From: RGIG8775 sp045612185
GTDB lineage: Bacteria > Bacillota > Clostridia > Oscillospirales > CAG-272
DNA: 19,430 nucleotides
Direction of reading: 5' to 3'
Assembly: GCA_045612185.1 (NCBI GenBank)
Contig: JAZKYO010000039.1
Span: 1 to 19,430 of the forward strand
Part shown: in pieces, positions 6,329-14,565 of the stretch
How positions within the stretch are numbered: position 1 is the first letter of the stretch
How the letters are laid out: every line of letters begins with the position of its first letter
Made by a program: the position numbers and the translations under genes
Notes under the pieces: model-generated
Seen by the model: only the letters and a program-made list of their open reading frames with translations
Database searches by the model: none
Told to the model about the DNA's origin: nothing

Positions 6329-9300
6329 TTAGCCTTTCTTGTAAAAAATGGGGGTGGATATTATACCTTCTCTTGTCAGCCTGTATTCGTAGGTCCAGGA
6401 GCTATCTTTTGTTTTCCAGCTGTTGGGACCTACCCATCTTAATCCCTCGTCAGCGCAGTGAACGTGTCCGAAGCAGTTCTGACGTGAGATAAACGCCTCA
6501 ATTTCAACCTCGTGCTTTCCGGACTTAAGCTTACCTATATTGATTAAGTATGGAGGATAAGCTACGGTATCTGTGCGCTTACCGTCAACGTATACCGCAA
6601 GCACCGCGGCGCGGTAGTGGGGAACACGCATAAGGTATTCGCTGTCCTCAGGGCAGTCAAGAGCTATTTTGTACTTTACGGAGCCGCCGTAGAAGGAAAG
6701 TCCCTGTCTCGTTATGTCGTCAAAGGCGAGTGCCTTGGGAAGCTTGGTTATCACAGCTTTTCTTCCCGCCACGTTGACTCCAAAGTTTCCGAGAATGTAA
6801 ACGCGCTCTATGTTGTCGCGCTCGCCAAAGGGAATGGTTACGCGGAGAATATTCTTGCCCTTCTTTATTGTGGGGAGGGGAGTTCTGCGGATAGACGTGT
6901 CGGTGTAATAGCCGCAATCCTTGTAGGCAACCTTTTTGCCGTTGAAGAATATTTCTGCCTTGTCGGCGTCCTCGAGCGCAAGCTCTGCGCCCTTGTAAAC
7001 TATATCGCTGTATACGTCAAATTCAAGTGTGGCGGTGTGCTTTGCCTCTTTTTCCTCAATGACCCAAGGCTGTGCCTGATTGTCTGTGGGATAACCCAAT
7101 TCAGCGCGCAGAGCGGTGCCTATTCTCAAAACCTCTTCGACGTCACTAAGCTCTCTGCCGTCAGCACCGAAGCGTGCCAAGTCAAGCATAAGCACGTTGG
7201 GTTCACTAAGCTCGTAGGAAACCTCAGTGGGGGTATTCTTAAGCTCTGTGGGAGCTTTTGCGGGGGCGGCGGGAGCAAGCTCCTCAGCCTTGCCATCGGC
7301 AAGGAATATAAGCAAGGAATCGTATTCGTAAGGCTCGGCGTAAATTACCGTGTTGCCGTTTTCGTAGAAGCATCTCATGGGAGCTACCGTGCCGTTCTGA
7401 GTGTTCCATTTCTGTGGAGCGTATTCGCCTCTGACGATGATTTTCAAGCGGTCGGTTGCTCTTACGTCCTTGTTTTCGGGCATCTGACAGTGGGCAATAA
7501 AGAGCCACTCACCGTCGGTGTCGCGGCGAAGCTGATGAACGAACTTGCCCGAAAGCTCACCGCTTGTTTTGCGGATTTCAACATGTCTGAACTCGTCGAG
7601 AGCGTCAAGAAGCGAGCTTCTGTTAAAGGCTATGCAGGTTGATTCCCCGTAAAGCTTGGCGCCTCTCTGCGAGGGCTTTGCGTCCTCGTACTTGGGAGCG
7701 TCGCCCATAAATATAAGCTTACCGCCTGCCGATCTGAACGCCTCAAGGCGCTCAAGGGTGGTGGCGCGGAGTGTTTCACATTCGGGAACTACTATTGCGT
7801 CATATTCCATTTCGCCAACCTTAAGAGGCGCACCGCCCTTTTCTGTAAGGGAGGGGAAGAGCGATTCGCAGATGTAGTCGAAGTCTATGCTGCCGCGAAG
7901 AAGCCACTGCGTTACGTTGTCAAAATTGTTTTCAAGCTTGTCGCGCTCGGTTGCGGTCTGGTCAGAGGGACCCCAATGAAGCCAATAGCTTTCAACGGGA
8001 TGAATAACACCCACGCGTACCATAGGCTTTCCGCGGGTAAGGGCGGTAGCCACGCGGGCGAAGTGGTCCTCTATGTAGCTGTATTCCTTCCACCAAGAGG
8101 ATTGGTAGGAGATAGAAGCGGGATAGTCGCGCTTTGCCTCGCCCTTCATGGAAACCCAAGCGAGGTGAGGAACGCGGACGGTTACGCCGAGAGCCGCCTG
8201 CCAGTCGCCGTGGAGCTTGTGGCCGCGGAAGTCGAAGTCCCAACCCGTAACGCCGTCAAGCTCTGAGAGCATACCAACTCTGCCGTATTGGTGAACAGCC
8301 GACTGGCACTGCTTTGCGGTGGTAAACTCAAACCAGTTGCAAAGCATGTCTATTCCGGGAAGTCCGAAAGAACGGTAGGAACGCATAGCGTCACCGAGAG
8401 CGCAGGTCTGTGAGCGGAGCGTAGGCTCTTCCATCATATGACCCGTAAGGTGAATTCCGTGCTCCTCGCACCACTTTCCGCAGGTGTCGGCAAATGCCTC
8501 GGCAAAGCGCTCTGCAACGTGGTCGTGGTAGCGATAACGGGTGAGCGAAACGCCCTCTTTGACCTCCCACAAAAGCTCGGGAAGCTTTTCCACAAGCGAC
8601 TCTCCGTAGGTTTCCTTGAAGGTGTCCTCAAGATCGGGGGTCCAAGGAAGCAAAACTCTATCGTTACTTTCCGCAAAGGGAAGCGTGGTTTTTTTAATAA
8701 ACTGAGGCTCGTCGGTAAAAATAGAGGGGATAGACTTGCCAAACTCATCTCCTACCTCACGGGCGTAAACCTCGTGAGTTACCTCAATGAATTTCTCCAT
8801 AGCCTTTTTGTTAAGAGTGTCAACGTATCCCTGATTGTTAAAACGGGGAATTGGAACGGTACGTGCCATGTAAGCCATCCAGCGTTTGCCCTCAGCAGTG
8901 TCGTTTTCACCTATTATTTTATAGCTGTCAAGACAGCCGTTTTCGTCCAGCTTAACGTCGTAGCAAGCGATAAGTACGGGGTTTTTACCCACTAGCTGCT
9001 CCTTGGAGCTAACAAATTCAAGCCTGTGCTGGCGGAATTCGGGGATCTTTGTAACAAGACCGCCAGCAAAGCCCGAGGGCCATCTGTCCTCGTCATACAG
9101 CCAGGAAATCATTCCCTTTTCCTTGCCGTGCTCAACGCACGCCTTGATAAGCGCCATAAACTCGTCGCTCATGTAAGGGGTTGAAAGACCCGAGCGCACG
9201 TGCATATGGTATCCGCCGTAGCCCATTTCCTTAAAAATGTCTATCTGACGGCAAAGCTCGTCGCGGTCAAGGTCGCAGTTCCAAGCCCAGAAAGGGGTAG

Positions 9301-9376
9301 CTCTGAAATCTGACGTGGGATTTTTGAAAAGCTCCATGTCAAGTCGGGGCGTTTTTTTGTTTTTTTCGTAAAGCAT
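6329..9376 (-). CDS. Large glycoside hydrolase, GH106 (alpha-L-rhamnosidase)-like
   Basis: 1015 aa. The N-terminal barrel is recognisable from FWAWNCDLDRDELCRQIDIF (29-48), the loop MHVRSGLSTPYMS, YDEDRWPSG (94-102) and FTDEP (220-224, Glu223 a candidate catalytic acid). TGHMMEE (311-317) and MLSELDGVTGW (369-379) follow. These match the layout of GH106 and related uncharacterised hydrolases, which remove terminal L-rhamnose from plant or microbial glycans. The middle (about 450-680) resembles a beta-galactosidase-like trimerisation or flavodoxin-like domain, and the end (about 770-1000) has beta-sandwich stretches such as AEIFFNGKKVAYKD. No signal peptide, so it acts on imported oligosaccharides. 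Start is supported by GGAGG at 6-nt spacing and a consensus promoter. First gene of a two-gene operon with the isomerase. The family call is reasonable; the rhamnose specificity is not proven. Confidence 0.75.
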   Translation of the reverse strand: MLYEKNKKTPRLDMELFKNPTSDFRATPFWAWNCDLDRDELCRQIDIFKEMGYGGYHMHVRSGLSTPYMSDEFMALIKACVEHGKEKGMISWLYDEDRWPSGFAGGLVTKIPEFRQHRLEFVSSKEQLVGKNPVLIACYDVKLDENGCLDSYKIIGENDTAEGKRWMAYMARTVPIPRFNNQGYVDTLNKKAMEKFIEVTHEVYAREVGDEFGKSIPSIFTDEPQFIKKTTLPFAESNDRVLLPWTPDLEDTFKETYGESLVEKLPELLWEVKEGVSLTRYRYHDHVAERFAEAFADTCGKWCEEHGIHLTGHMMEEPTLRSQTCALGDAMRSYRSFGLPGIDMLCNWFEFTTAKQCQSAVHQYGRVGMLSELDGVTGWDFDFRGHKLHGDWQAALGVTVRVPHLAWVSMKGEAKRDYPASISYQSSWWKEYSYIEDHFARVATALTRGKPMVRVGVIHPVESYWLHWGPSDQTATERDKLENNFDNVTQWLLRGSIDFDYICESLFPSLTEKGGAPLKVGEMEYDAIVVPECETLRATTLERLEAFRSAGGKLIFMGDAPKYEDAKPSQRGAKLYGESTCIAFNRSSLLDALDEFRHVEIRKTSGELSGKFVHQLRRDTDGEWLFIAHCQMPENKDVRATDRLKIIVRGEYAPQKWNTQNGTVAPMRCFYENGNTVIYAEPYEYDSLLIFLADGKAEELAPAAPAKAPTELKNTPTEVSYELSEPNVLMLDLARFGADGRELSDVEEVLRIGTALRAELGYPTDNQAQPWVIEEKEAKHTATLEFDVYSDIVYKGAELALEDADKAEIFFNGKKVAYKDCGYYTDTSIRRTPLPTIKKGKNILRVTIPFGERDNIERVYILGNFGVNVAGRKAVITKLPKALAFDDITRQGLSFYGGSVKYKIALDCPEDSEYLMRVPHYRAAVLAVYVDGKRTDTVAYPPYLINIGKLKSGKHEVEIEAFISRQNCFGHVHCADEGLRWVGPNSWKTKDSSWTYEYRLTREGIISTPIFYKKG

Positions 9377-9411
9377 ATATTTCCTCCAGAGAAGTATTAT
9401 GTTCTACATTA

Positions 9412-9440
9412 ATTATACTTTTTGTGGGAATGTTTGTCAA
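9412..9440 (-). promoter_or_regulatory. Consensus promoter of the GH106-like/isomerase operon
   Basis: On the minus strand TTGACA (9440-9435), 17-bp spacer, TATAAT (9417-9412). The two divergent -35 boxes are separated by about 52 bp (9441-9492), which is AT-rich and would be the place for a shared regulator; no clear cre site or palindrome was found there. Confidence 0.9.
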
Positions 9441-9492
9441 TAACATTTTTCCGCTTTTTTATGATGTATTTTACGATATGCGAAAAAAACAC

Positions 9493-9521
9493 TTGAAAAT
9501 TCCGCGCTTATATGGTAAAAT
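9493..9521 (+). promoter_or_regulatory. Promoter of the two-lipoprotein operon
   Basis: TTGAAA (9493-9498), 17-bp spacer, TAAAAT (9516-9521). The -10 box is the start of the first unit of the tandem repeat at 9516-9553. Confidence 0.8.
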
Positions 9522-9553
9522 GAACTAAAAACAATAAAATGAACCAAAAACAA
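9516..9553 (+). repeat. Tandem 19-bp direct repeat at the promoter
   Basis: Two adjacent units, TAAAATGAACTAAAAACAA (9516-9534) and TAAAATGAACCAAAAACAA (9535-9553), differ at one base. Each begins with the -10-like TAAAAT, but only the first has a -35 box at 17 bp. It could be a direct-repeat operator (as for AraC-type regulators) or a simple duplication in the leader. Confidence 0.7.
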
Positions 9554-9566
9554 CAAGAGGTGCGCT

Positions 9567-11408
9567 ATGAAAAAAACAATTCTTTTACTTCTTGCCGTGT
9601 TAATGCTGTTTTCCGTCGCGTGTGGCGGTGAACCGCAGGACACCGTAGTGGTAGACACAACTCCGGACGCCAAGTTTGATTTGGATATTATAGGCGGAAA
9701 CTACAAGGTGGTTTACGATCTGTCCGATTCCAACGCGGTAGGCATTATGAGTGATATGATAAAAAAGATTCAGGCTTCAAGCGGAGTTAAGCTTGGAAGT
9801 CTAAGCTCGTCCAATCCCGAGACCGAATACGAGATACAGCTCGGTCTTAAAAGCGGAAGAAGCGACGGCGAGAGCGTTTACAACGAAATCAAGAGCTACG
9901 CCGACGAAAATACCGGCGCATACGCCATCCGTGCCGTTGGCAATAAGGTAATTATTTCGGCAAGCGACAAAGAGGCGCTCAGAGTGGCGGCTGACAGGTT
10001 TGCCGCCATGGGGTCAAGCGTTTTCACGGTGAGCTCCGATTTTAACGAAACGGCTGTATTCAATCTTCTCGCTTACAGACGCGGAGAGCTTGAGCTGATA
10101 AATTATGACCAATTTTGCGCAAGCACCGAGGTTGAAGAAATCCTCTTTGACGGTAAAAAGCTTTACACCAAAGGCGGAAAGGCCGACTTTTTCCTTGCGG
10201 GAGAGGGCAGAACAGCGTTGCCCGAAATCAGCGTTAAAACGAAATACTCGGCTACCGACGTGAAGATAATTCCTCACACCGCGGACGAATACAGATACGA
10301 AATTCAGCTTACTTCCGCCGACGGAAGTAAAAAGGAGGTATACAACGTGAGCTACATAGACACCCCAAAGCTTGATGCCTATGACCTTGAAACATGGCTT
10401 ATTCCCTATTGGGAGGATTGCATTACATATCATGAAAGCGTAATGTTCGTCGGTGACGACGGAGCGCCCTTGCTCTACACCCCCGAGCACGTGCTTTCGG
10501 TGCGCTCCTTCGACCTTAAAACCGAGTACGTTGAGGGCGTTGACTACGAGATAAAGGACGGCAAGATTTACCGCCTTGAAGGCAGTGCGATGCCTCACTT
10601 TACGTGGGAGGAGTTCTACCCCACAAGCAAGGAAACCTCTGTTTCGGGCAACGCATTCGCGGGCAGCAAAAAGCCCTTTGTATTCTTTGCCGAGGGAACT
10701 TATTTCCATAAAAATCAGGTGTTTGTAACCTACACACATCAGCCGAATTCCGACCTTTTCGCGCCCGCCAAGAGCGCAAAGCTCCACAAGTTTGTCGAAA
10801 AGCTTGAGAGGGGCGAGGAAGTTAATATAGTATTCTTTGGCGACAGTATCACCGCAGGCGGTAACGCCAGTGGCAGAGCGAATACGCTTCCCGGCACACC
10901 TATTTGGGCGCAGATGGTGACCGAGGCTCTCAGCGCTAAATATCCGAGCGCCAAAGTTAACTACATCAACACCGCTGTTGGCGGCAAGGAAACAGGCTGG
11001 GGTATTACAGAGCTTGAGACCTCTGTAAACGCTCACAAGCCTGACCTTGTTGTTCTCGGATTCGGAATGAACGACGGAAGCAAGGCTATCGACAAGTTCG
11101 TTAGTAACGAAAAGACCATAATTGACGGAATTCTCTCAAAGAATCCCGATTGCGAGATAGCGGTTATCGGAACTATGCTTCCTCACAGCGAGACGACGTA
11201 TTATAAAAATCAGAATCTTCAGGAGGCGGCTCTTGCCAAAATGACCAAGGGCTACGCAAACGTGGATATAGTTCCAATGACGAGTGTTCACAGCTCATTG
11301 CTTGAACACAAGAGATACTTTGATATGACGGGTAACAACGTAAACCATCCCAATGATTTCCTTATCAGAGTATACGCACAGACAGTTCTTGAAACCATAA
11401 TAGGATGA
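9567..11408 (+). CDS. Secreted lipoprotein with C-terminal SGNH esterase domain
   Basis: 613 aa. Signal peptide with lipobox FSVAC gives a lipoprotein anchored outside the membrane. Residues about 45-150 (YKVVYDLSDSNAVGIMS, then SASDKEAL) form a domain about 57% identical by eye to the matching part of the next gene. It resembles the N-terminal alpha/beta domain preceding GH67/GH20-type catalytic domains. The region from about 210 to 400 is beta-rich. The SGNH domain (about 415-613) has block I FFGDSITAGG (Ser427), block II NTAVGGKE, block III GFGMND and block V NNVNHPND (His594). The residue three before His594 is Asn instead of Asp; I believe this NNVNHPND form recurs in Firmicutes homologues. 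Likely removes acetyl groups from an extracellular glycan. AGAGG precedes the ATG. Its stop lies 8 bp before the preferred start of the CE4 gene. Confidence 0.85.
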   Translation: MKKTILLLLAVLMLFSVACGGEPQDTVVVDTTPDAKFDLDIIGGNYKVVYDLSDSNAVGIMSDMIKKIQASSGVKLGSLSSSNPETEYEIQLGLKSGRSDGESVYNEIKSYADENTGAYAIRAVGNKVIISASDKEALRVAADRFAAMGSSVFTVSSDFNETAVFNLLAYRRGELELINYDQFCASTEVEEILFDGKKLYTKGGKADFFLAGEGRTALPEISVKTKYSATDVKIIPHTADEYRYEIQLTSADGSKKEVYNVSYIDTPKLDAYDLETWLIPYWEDCITYHESVMFVGDDGAPLLYTPEHVLSVRSFDLKTEYVEGVDYEIKDGKIYRLEGSAMPHFTWEEFYPTSKETSVSGNAFAGSKKPFVFFAEGTYFHKNQVFVTYTHQPNSDLFAPAKSAKLHKFVEKLERGEEVNIVFFGDSITAGGNASGRANTLPGTPIWAQMVTEALSAKYPSAKVNYINTAVGGKETGWGITELETSVNAHKPDLVVLGFGMNDGSKAIDKFVSNEKTIIDGILSKNPDCEIAVIGTMLPHSETTYYKNQNLQEAALAKMTKGYANVDIVPMTSVHSSLLEHKRYFDMTGNNVNHPNDFLIRVYAQTVLETIIG

Positions 11409-11416
11409 GGTTGAAA

Positions 11417-13423
11417 ATGAGAAAAATACTTTGCTTACTTCTTGCGATATTCACCGTAATATCTCTTGTGGCTTGCGGCGATGCCGGAAATACCGCTGTC
11501 ACCGACAAGGTCGGTGACAGCTACAACGAAAGCACCGAAATACTCGATATAATAGATTCGGGCTACAAAATAGTTTACGATTTAAGCGACTCAAACGCCA
11601 TTGCTGTTATGAGCGAGCTTCAAACGAAAATAAACGAGGCTGTGGGCGTAAAGCCGTCCTCTCTCAATTCCGGCAATGCGGAAATTGAATGCGAGATACA
11701 GTTCGGACTAAAGCAGGGCAGAGCCGAGGCGGAGCAGGTGTACAAAGAGGTTTCGGGCTACGCCGATGGCAACCGCGAGGCTTACATAATAAGAGCGGTT
11801 GGGAAAAAGCTGGTGGTTTCTGCAAGCGACAAGTCTGCGCTTAAGCTGGCGGCAGACGAGCTGATTGGTTATGCCGAAAACGGCAAATTTATTCTTCCCG
11901 CAGACATCGACAAGGTGGTTGTTTACGACGCCGAGGCTTATTTGAAAGAGGGAAAAGTGATTGCTCTTGATGCGGAGAAAATCGGCGCTGACGTCAGCCT
12001 TGCGGGTATAAAGCTCAACGGCAACGAGGTAGTTGGCTTCTCGCCCGACAAGACCGAGTTTGGCGTGGCGGCTGAAAATCCTTCGCAGGCGCAAATTGAG
12101 CTTGTTACCGCCGAGGCGGGGGCGCAGGTTTCTGCAGTTTGCGATGGAAACACGTTTGTGTTTACCGTAAAGAGTATAAACGGAAAGAATGAGAAGGTGT
12201 ATACGGTGAAGGCATTTGAAAAGATTGAAACTCAGGTTGTAAACAAAGGCGGCGCTGATGCTACCGTTACCTACGTAATTGACGACGGAGATCAACAAAC
12301 GGCAACCTTTATACTTGAAAAAATGGCGCCCAAATATCCGTCGCTTACCGCAAGCTTTGCGCTTGTAACCAATAAGCTTGCTACGCTTGATATAGTTACC
12401 AATCCCGACGGCACGAAAGAATACGCCAAGGACGAGAACGGCTTCTATACTTACAAGAAGAACGAGTCAACCTGGGCGTTTTGGGAAAAGGCGGCTCAGA
12501 ATAAGAACTTCGAGCTTGTCAGCCACTCCCACACCCACAAATACTGGGGCGAGGATGACAACGGCGGTACTTTCACTTACTACAACACGGCGGGCGAGGC
12601 GTTTACATCCGAAAACTTCCCCAAGGGTAGCGTGGCAAAGGAATTCGTGGCTTCAAAGCAGATAATCCAAGACCTTGACCCCACGCAAAGCGCGTCGGTA
12701 TTCGTTCGCTCGGGTCTTTCCGCGGGCGGTAAAAACGTGGATTATTCGCCTACGTTCTGGGATGAAATAGAAACAAGCGGAGCGTACATAGGAGCGAGAG
12801 GAACGTATACCTATCCCTCCACTCCAAAGGTGATGGTGAATGAATTTTCAAACATTATGGTGGATAAGGTGAAGCTGAAATCCTATATGGTACAGCACTA
12901 CAACACCAACCCGAGTGTTAAGACAACGCAGGCGGATTCAGGCCCTGCCGAGTGCCTTGCGGCGGGAATTCCGTATTGGACGAACTATATTGACGAAGCC
13001 GTAAAGATGAAGGGTTGGGCAGCGTTCTGCATACACACTATCCGCCCCGACACCCACGATACAAGAAGCGGACATTATATCTTCCAGTCGCAGGCAGACG
13101 AGCTTTTTGCTTATACCGAAAAGCTGGCGGCTGAAAACAAGGTGTGGGTGGCTCCCCTTTGTGAGGGCATGGCTTACGCTGTTGAGTGGGCAAGCGCCAA
13201 GTCCGCGGCGTATATCGACGGCGATAAAATAACCGTCAGCCTTGACGACGAGGCGGAGGGAGCGGATTTCAACGTTGCCCTCACAGTAAAAACCGCGCTT
13301 CCCGCAGGTAAGACCTCGGCAAGTGTGAACGGAGCCGCGCTTAAAACGGTAACTGAAAACGGCAAGCTCTACGCTTACGTGGACGTAGTTCCCGGCACAA
13401 GCGTCAGCGTTGACGTTAAGTAA
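11417..13423 (+). CDS. Secreted lipoprotein with CE4 polysaccharide deacetylase domain
   Basis: 668 aa from the ATG at 11417, preferred to the ATG at 11405 (4-bp overlap with the upstream stop) because GAGG lies 6 nt before it. Lipobox ISLVAC gives a lipoprotein. Residues about 45-165 repeat the leader domain of the upstream gene (YKIVYDLSDSNAIAVMS), followed by beta-rich segments. The NodB-type domain (about 280-600) carries VIDDGD (Asp289, Asp290) as the usual TFDDG motif, SHSHTH with metal-binding His370 and His374, a VRSGLSAG segment and CIHTIRP for the later family motifs. CE4 enzymes use a metal to remove N- or O-acetyl groups from chitin-like glycans, peptidoglycan or xylan. The key residues are present, so it should be active. 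The substrate is unknown, though the partner SGNH esterase suggests an acetylated glycan. Confidence 0.85.
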   Translation: MRKILCLLLAIFTVISLVACGDAGNTAVTDKVGDSYNESTEILDIIDSGYKIVYDLSDSNAIAVMSELQTKINEAVGVKPSSLNSGNAEIECEIQFGLKQGRAEAEQVYKEVSGYADGNREAYIIRAVGKKLVVSASDKSALKLAADELIGYAENGKFILPADIDKVVVYDAEAYLKEGKVIALDAEKIGADVSLAGIKLNGNEVVGFSPDKTEFGVAAENPSQAQIELVTAEAGAQVSAVCDGNTFVFTVKSINGKNEKVYTVKAFEKIETQVVNKGGADATVTYVIDDGDQQTATFILEKMAPKYPSLTASFALVTNKLATLDIVTNPDGTKEYAKDENGFYTYKKNESTWAFWEKAAQNKNFELVSHSHTHKYWGEDDNGGTFTYYNTAGEAFTSENFPKGSVAKEFVASKQIIQDLDPTQSASVFVRSGLSAGGKNVDYSPTFWDEIETSGAYIGARGTYTYPSTPKVMVNEFSNIMVDKVKLKSYMVQHYNTNPSVKTTQADSGPAECLAAGIPYWTNYIDEAVKMKGWAAFCIHTIRPDTHDTRSGHYIFQSQADELFAYTEKLAAENKVWVAPLCEGMAYAVEWASAKSAAYIDGDKITVSLDDEAEGADFNVALTVKTALPAGKTSASVNGAALKTVTENGKLYAYVDVVPGTSVSVDVK

Positions 13424-13431
13424 AATGAAAA

Positions 13432-13470
13432 AATCGGAGCTGATTCATTAAGAATACAGCTCCTTTTTTG
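13432..13470 (+). terminator. Terminator of the two-lipoprotein operon
   Basis: Stem GGAGCTG/CAGCTCC (13436-13442/13457-13463), extended by an inner ATTC/GAAT with one bulge, followed by TTTTTTG. It starts about 12 bp after the CE4 stop codon. Confidence 0.9.
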
Positions 13471-13490
13471 TACAAAAAATATGATGCCGA

Positions 13491-13530
13491 CAAATTGTAG
13501 GTCCGTCCGGCGATGACAAGCTGCAATTTG
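13491..13530 (+). other. Leader hairpin before the YitT-family gene
   Basis: CAAATTGTAG (13491-13500) pairs with CTGCAATTTG (13521-13530), one G-T pair, around a 20-nt loop; a smaller GTC/GAC pairing is possible inside. It lies in the 160-bp gap before the YitT gene, which has no convincing promoter. No match to a riboswitch class was recognised. Confidence 0.35.
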
Positions 13531-13587
13531 AATTAAAGACTCGGTTACAGGAAACAATAGATAAAAACTTACAAAACGAGGAGTATG

Positions 13588-14484
13588 ATGAAAAAGGAAA
13601 GGCAATTTTCGGTGAAAAACGTGGCTCTTATTATTGGCGGAACGCTTGTGCTGGCGTTTGGAACCGCAGTTTTTATAATCCCATCGGAGCTTGTGGCGGG
13701 GGGCGTTTCGGGGTACGCCATCGTTATTAACAGATTAATTGGCGGCACGGTTTCGGTGAACGGGCTGATAACTCTGCTAGTCTGGGGCTTGTTTGCGCTC
13801 GGGGCGTTTACCCTCGGCAAAAGCTTCGCTCTGAAAACACTTTTGTCAACCGCTGTTTATCCTCTGGGAATAACGCTTTTCAGCAGACTGACGGCGGCTG
13901 ATGGCGGACTTTTGGATCTCTCTTACAGCGCCTACCCACAGCTTGCGGTTTTGCTGTCGGCGATTTTTGGCGGAATTCTCGTGGGGACGGGGTGCGCGCT
14001 CACCTTCTTGGGCGGCGGCTCAAGCGGCGGAGTTGACGTTCTCGCATTCACGCTTTGCAAGATTTTCAAGAGGCTGAAAAGCTCGGCGGCGCTTTTTGTT
14101 ATCGACAGCATTGCGGTAATCCTCGGTGTTTTCGTAATTAAAGACCTGGTGGTTTCCATGCTTGGTCTTATCTGCGCCTTTGTAAGCGCGGCGGCGGTTG
14201 AAAAGATATTCCTTGGTGGCTCGGGGGCGTTTGTGGCGCACATCGTCACCGACAGACACGCCGAAATAAACAGGGCGGTAATCGAGCGCCTTGAACGAAC
14301 CGCCACCATAATTGACGTTGTGGGCGGCTTCAGCGGAAAGCCCAAGAAGATGCTTTCGGTAAGCTTTTCCTACCCCCAGTACTCGGAGCTGATGGGCATA
14401 GTCGCCTCGCTTGACAGCACCGCCTTTATCACCGTTCACAAGGCGCACGAGATAGGCGGCGAAGGGTGGAGTTACAAGAAATGA
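13588..14484 (+). CDS. YitT-family membrane protein (DUF161/DUF2179)
   Basis: 298 aa from the second of two adjacent ATGs (13585, 13588); the second sits 4 nt after GAGGAG, the first only 1 nt. About five or six hydrophobic helices fill residues 10-210, with the family's Gly-rich stretches VAGGVSGYAIVINRLIGG and FLGGGSSGGVDVLAFTL. The soluble C-terminus (about 215-298, with VTDRHAEINRAVIERL and ITVHKAHEIGG) is the DUF2179 domain. YitT-family proteins are widespread in Firmicutes in several copies; their transport or signalling role is not established. Separated by a terminator from the CE4 gene and by a promoter from nadE, so it may be a single-gene unit. The hairpin at 13491-13530 could influence its expression (speculative). 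Confidence 0.9.
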   Translation: MKKERQFSVKNVALIIGGTLVLAFGTAVFIIPSELVAGGVSGYAIVINRLIGGTVSVNGLITLLVWGLFALGAFTLGKSFALKTLLSTAVYPLGITLFSRLTAADGGLLDLSYSAYPQLAVLLSAIFGGILVGTGCALTFLGGGSSGGVDVLAFTLCKIFKRLKSSAALFVIDSIAVILGVFVIKDLVVSMLGLICAFVSAAAVEKIFLGGSGAFVAHIVTDRHAEINRAVIERLERTATIIDVVGGFSGKPKKMLSVSFSYPQYSELMGIVASLDSTAFITVHKAHEIGGEGWSYKK

Positions 14485-14504
14485 CAAATTATGACTATTT
14501 CCTA

Positions 14505-14533
14505 TTGCTTTTTTGTCGGGTTTGTGCTATAAT
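14505..14533 (+). promoter_or_regulatory. Promoter of the nadE operon
   Basis: TTGCTT (14505-14510), 17-bp spacer, TATAAT (14528-14533) with an extended -10 TGC. It begins 20 bp after the YitT stop codon; no terminator separates the two genes. Confidence 0.85.
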
Positions 14534-14565
14534 CAAGTTGAAAACTAAAGTAAAGGAGAATTATT

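Noticed and set aside
6617..7642. 341-codon open frame on the plus strand
   Set aside because: Antisense to the GH106-like gene, which has clear motifs, a promoter and a ribosome binding site.
9441..9492. Catabolite-control (cre) site between divergent promoters
   Set aside because: No stretch matches the cre consensus well enough on either strand.
10014..11036. 340-codon open frame on the minus strand
   Set aside because: Lies antisense to the SGNH lipoprotein, has no ribosome binding site, and its product shows no recognisable domain; it follows from codon bias of the real gene.
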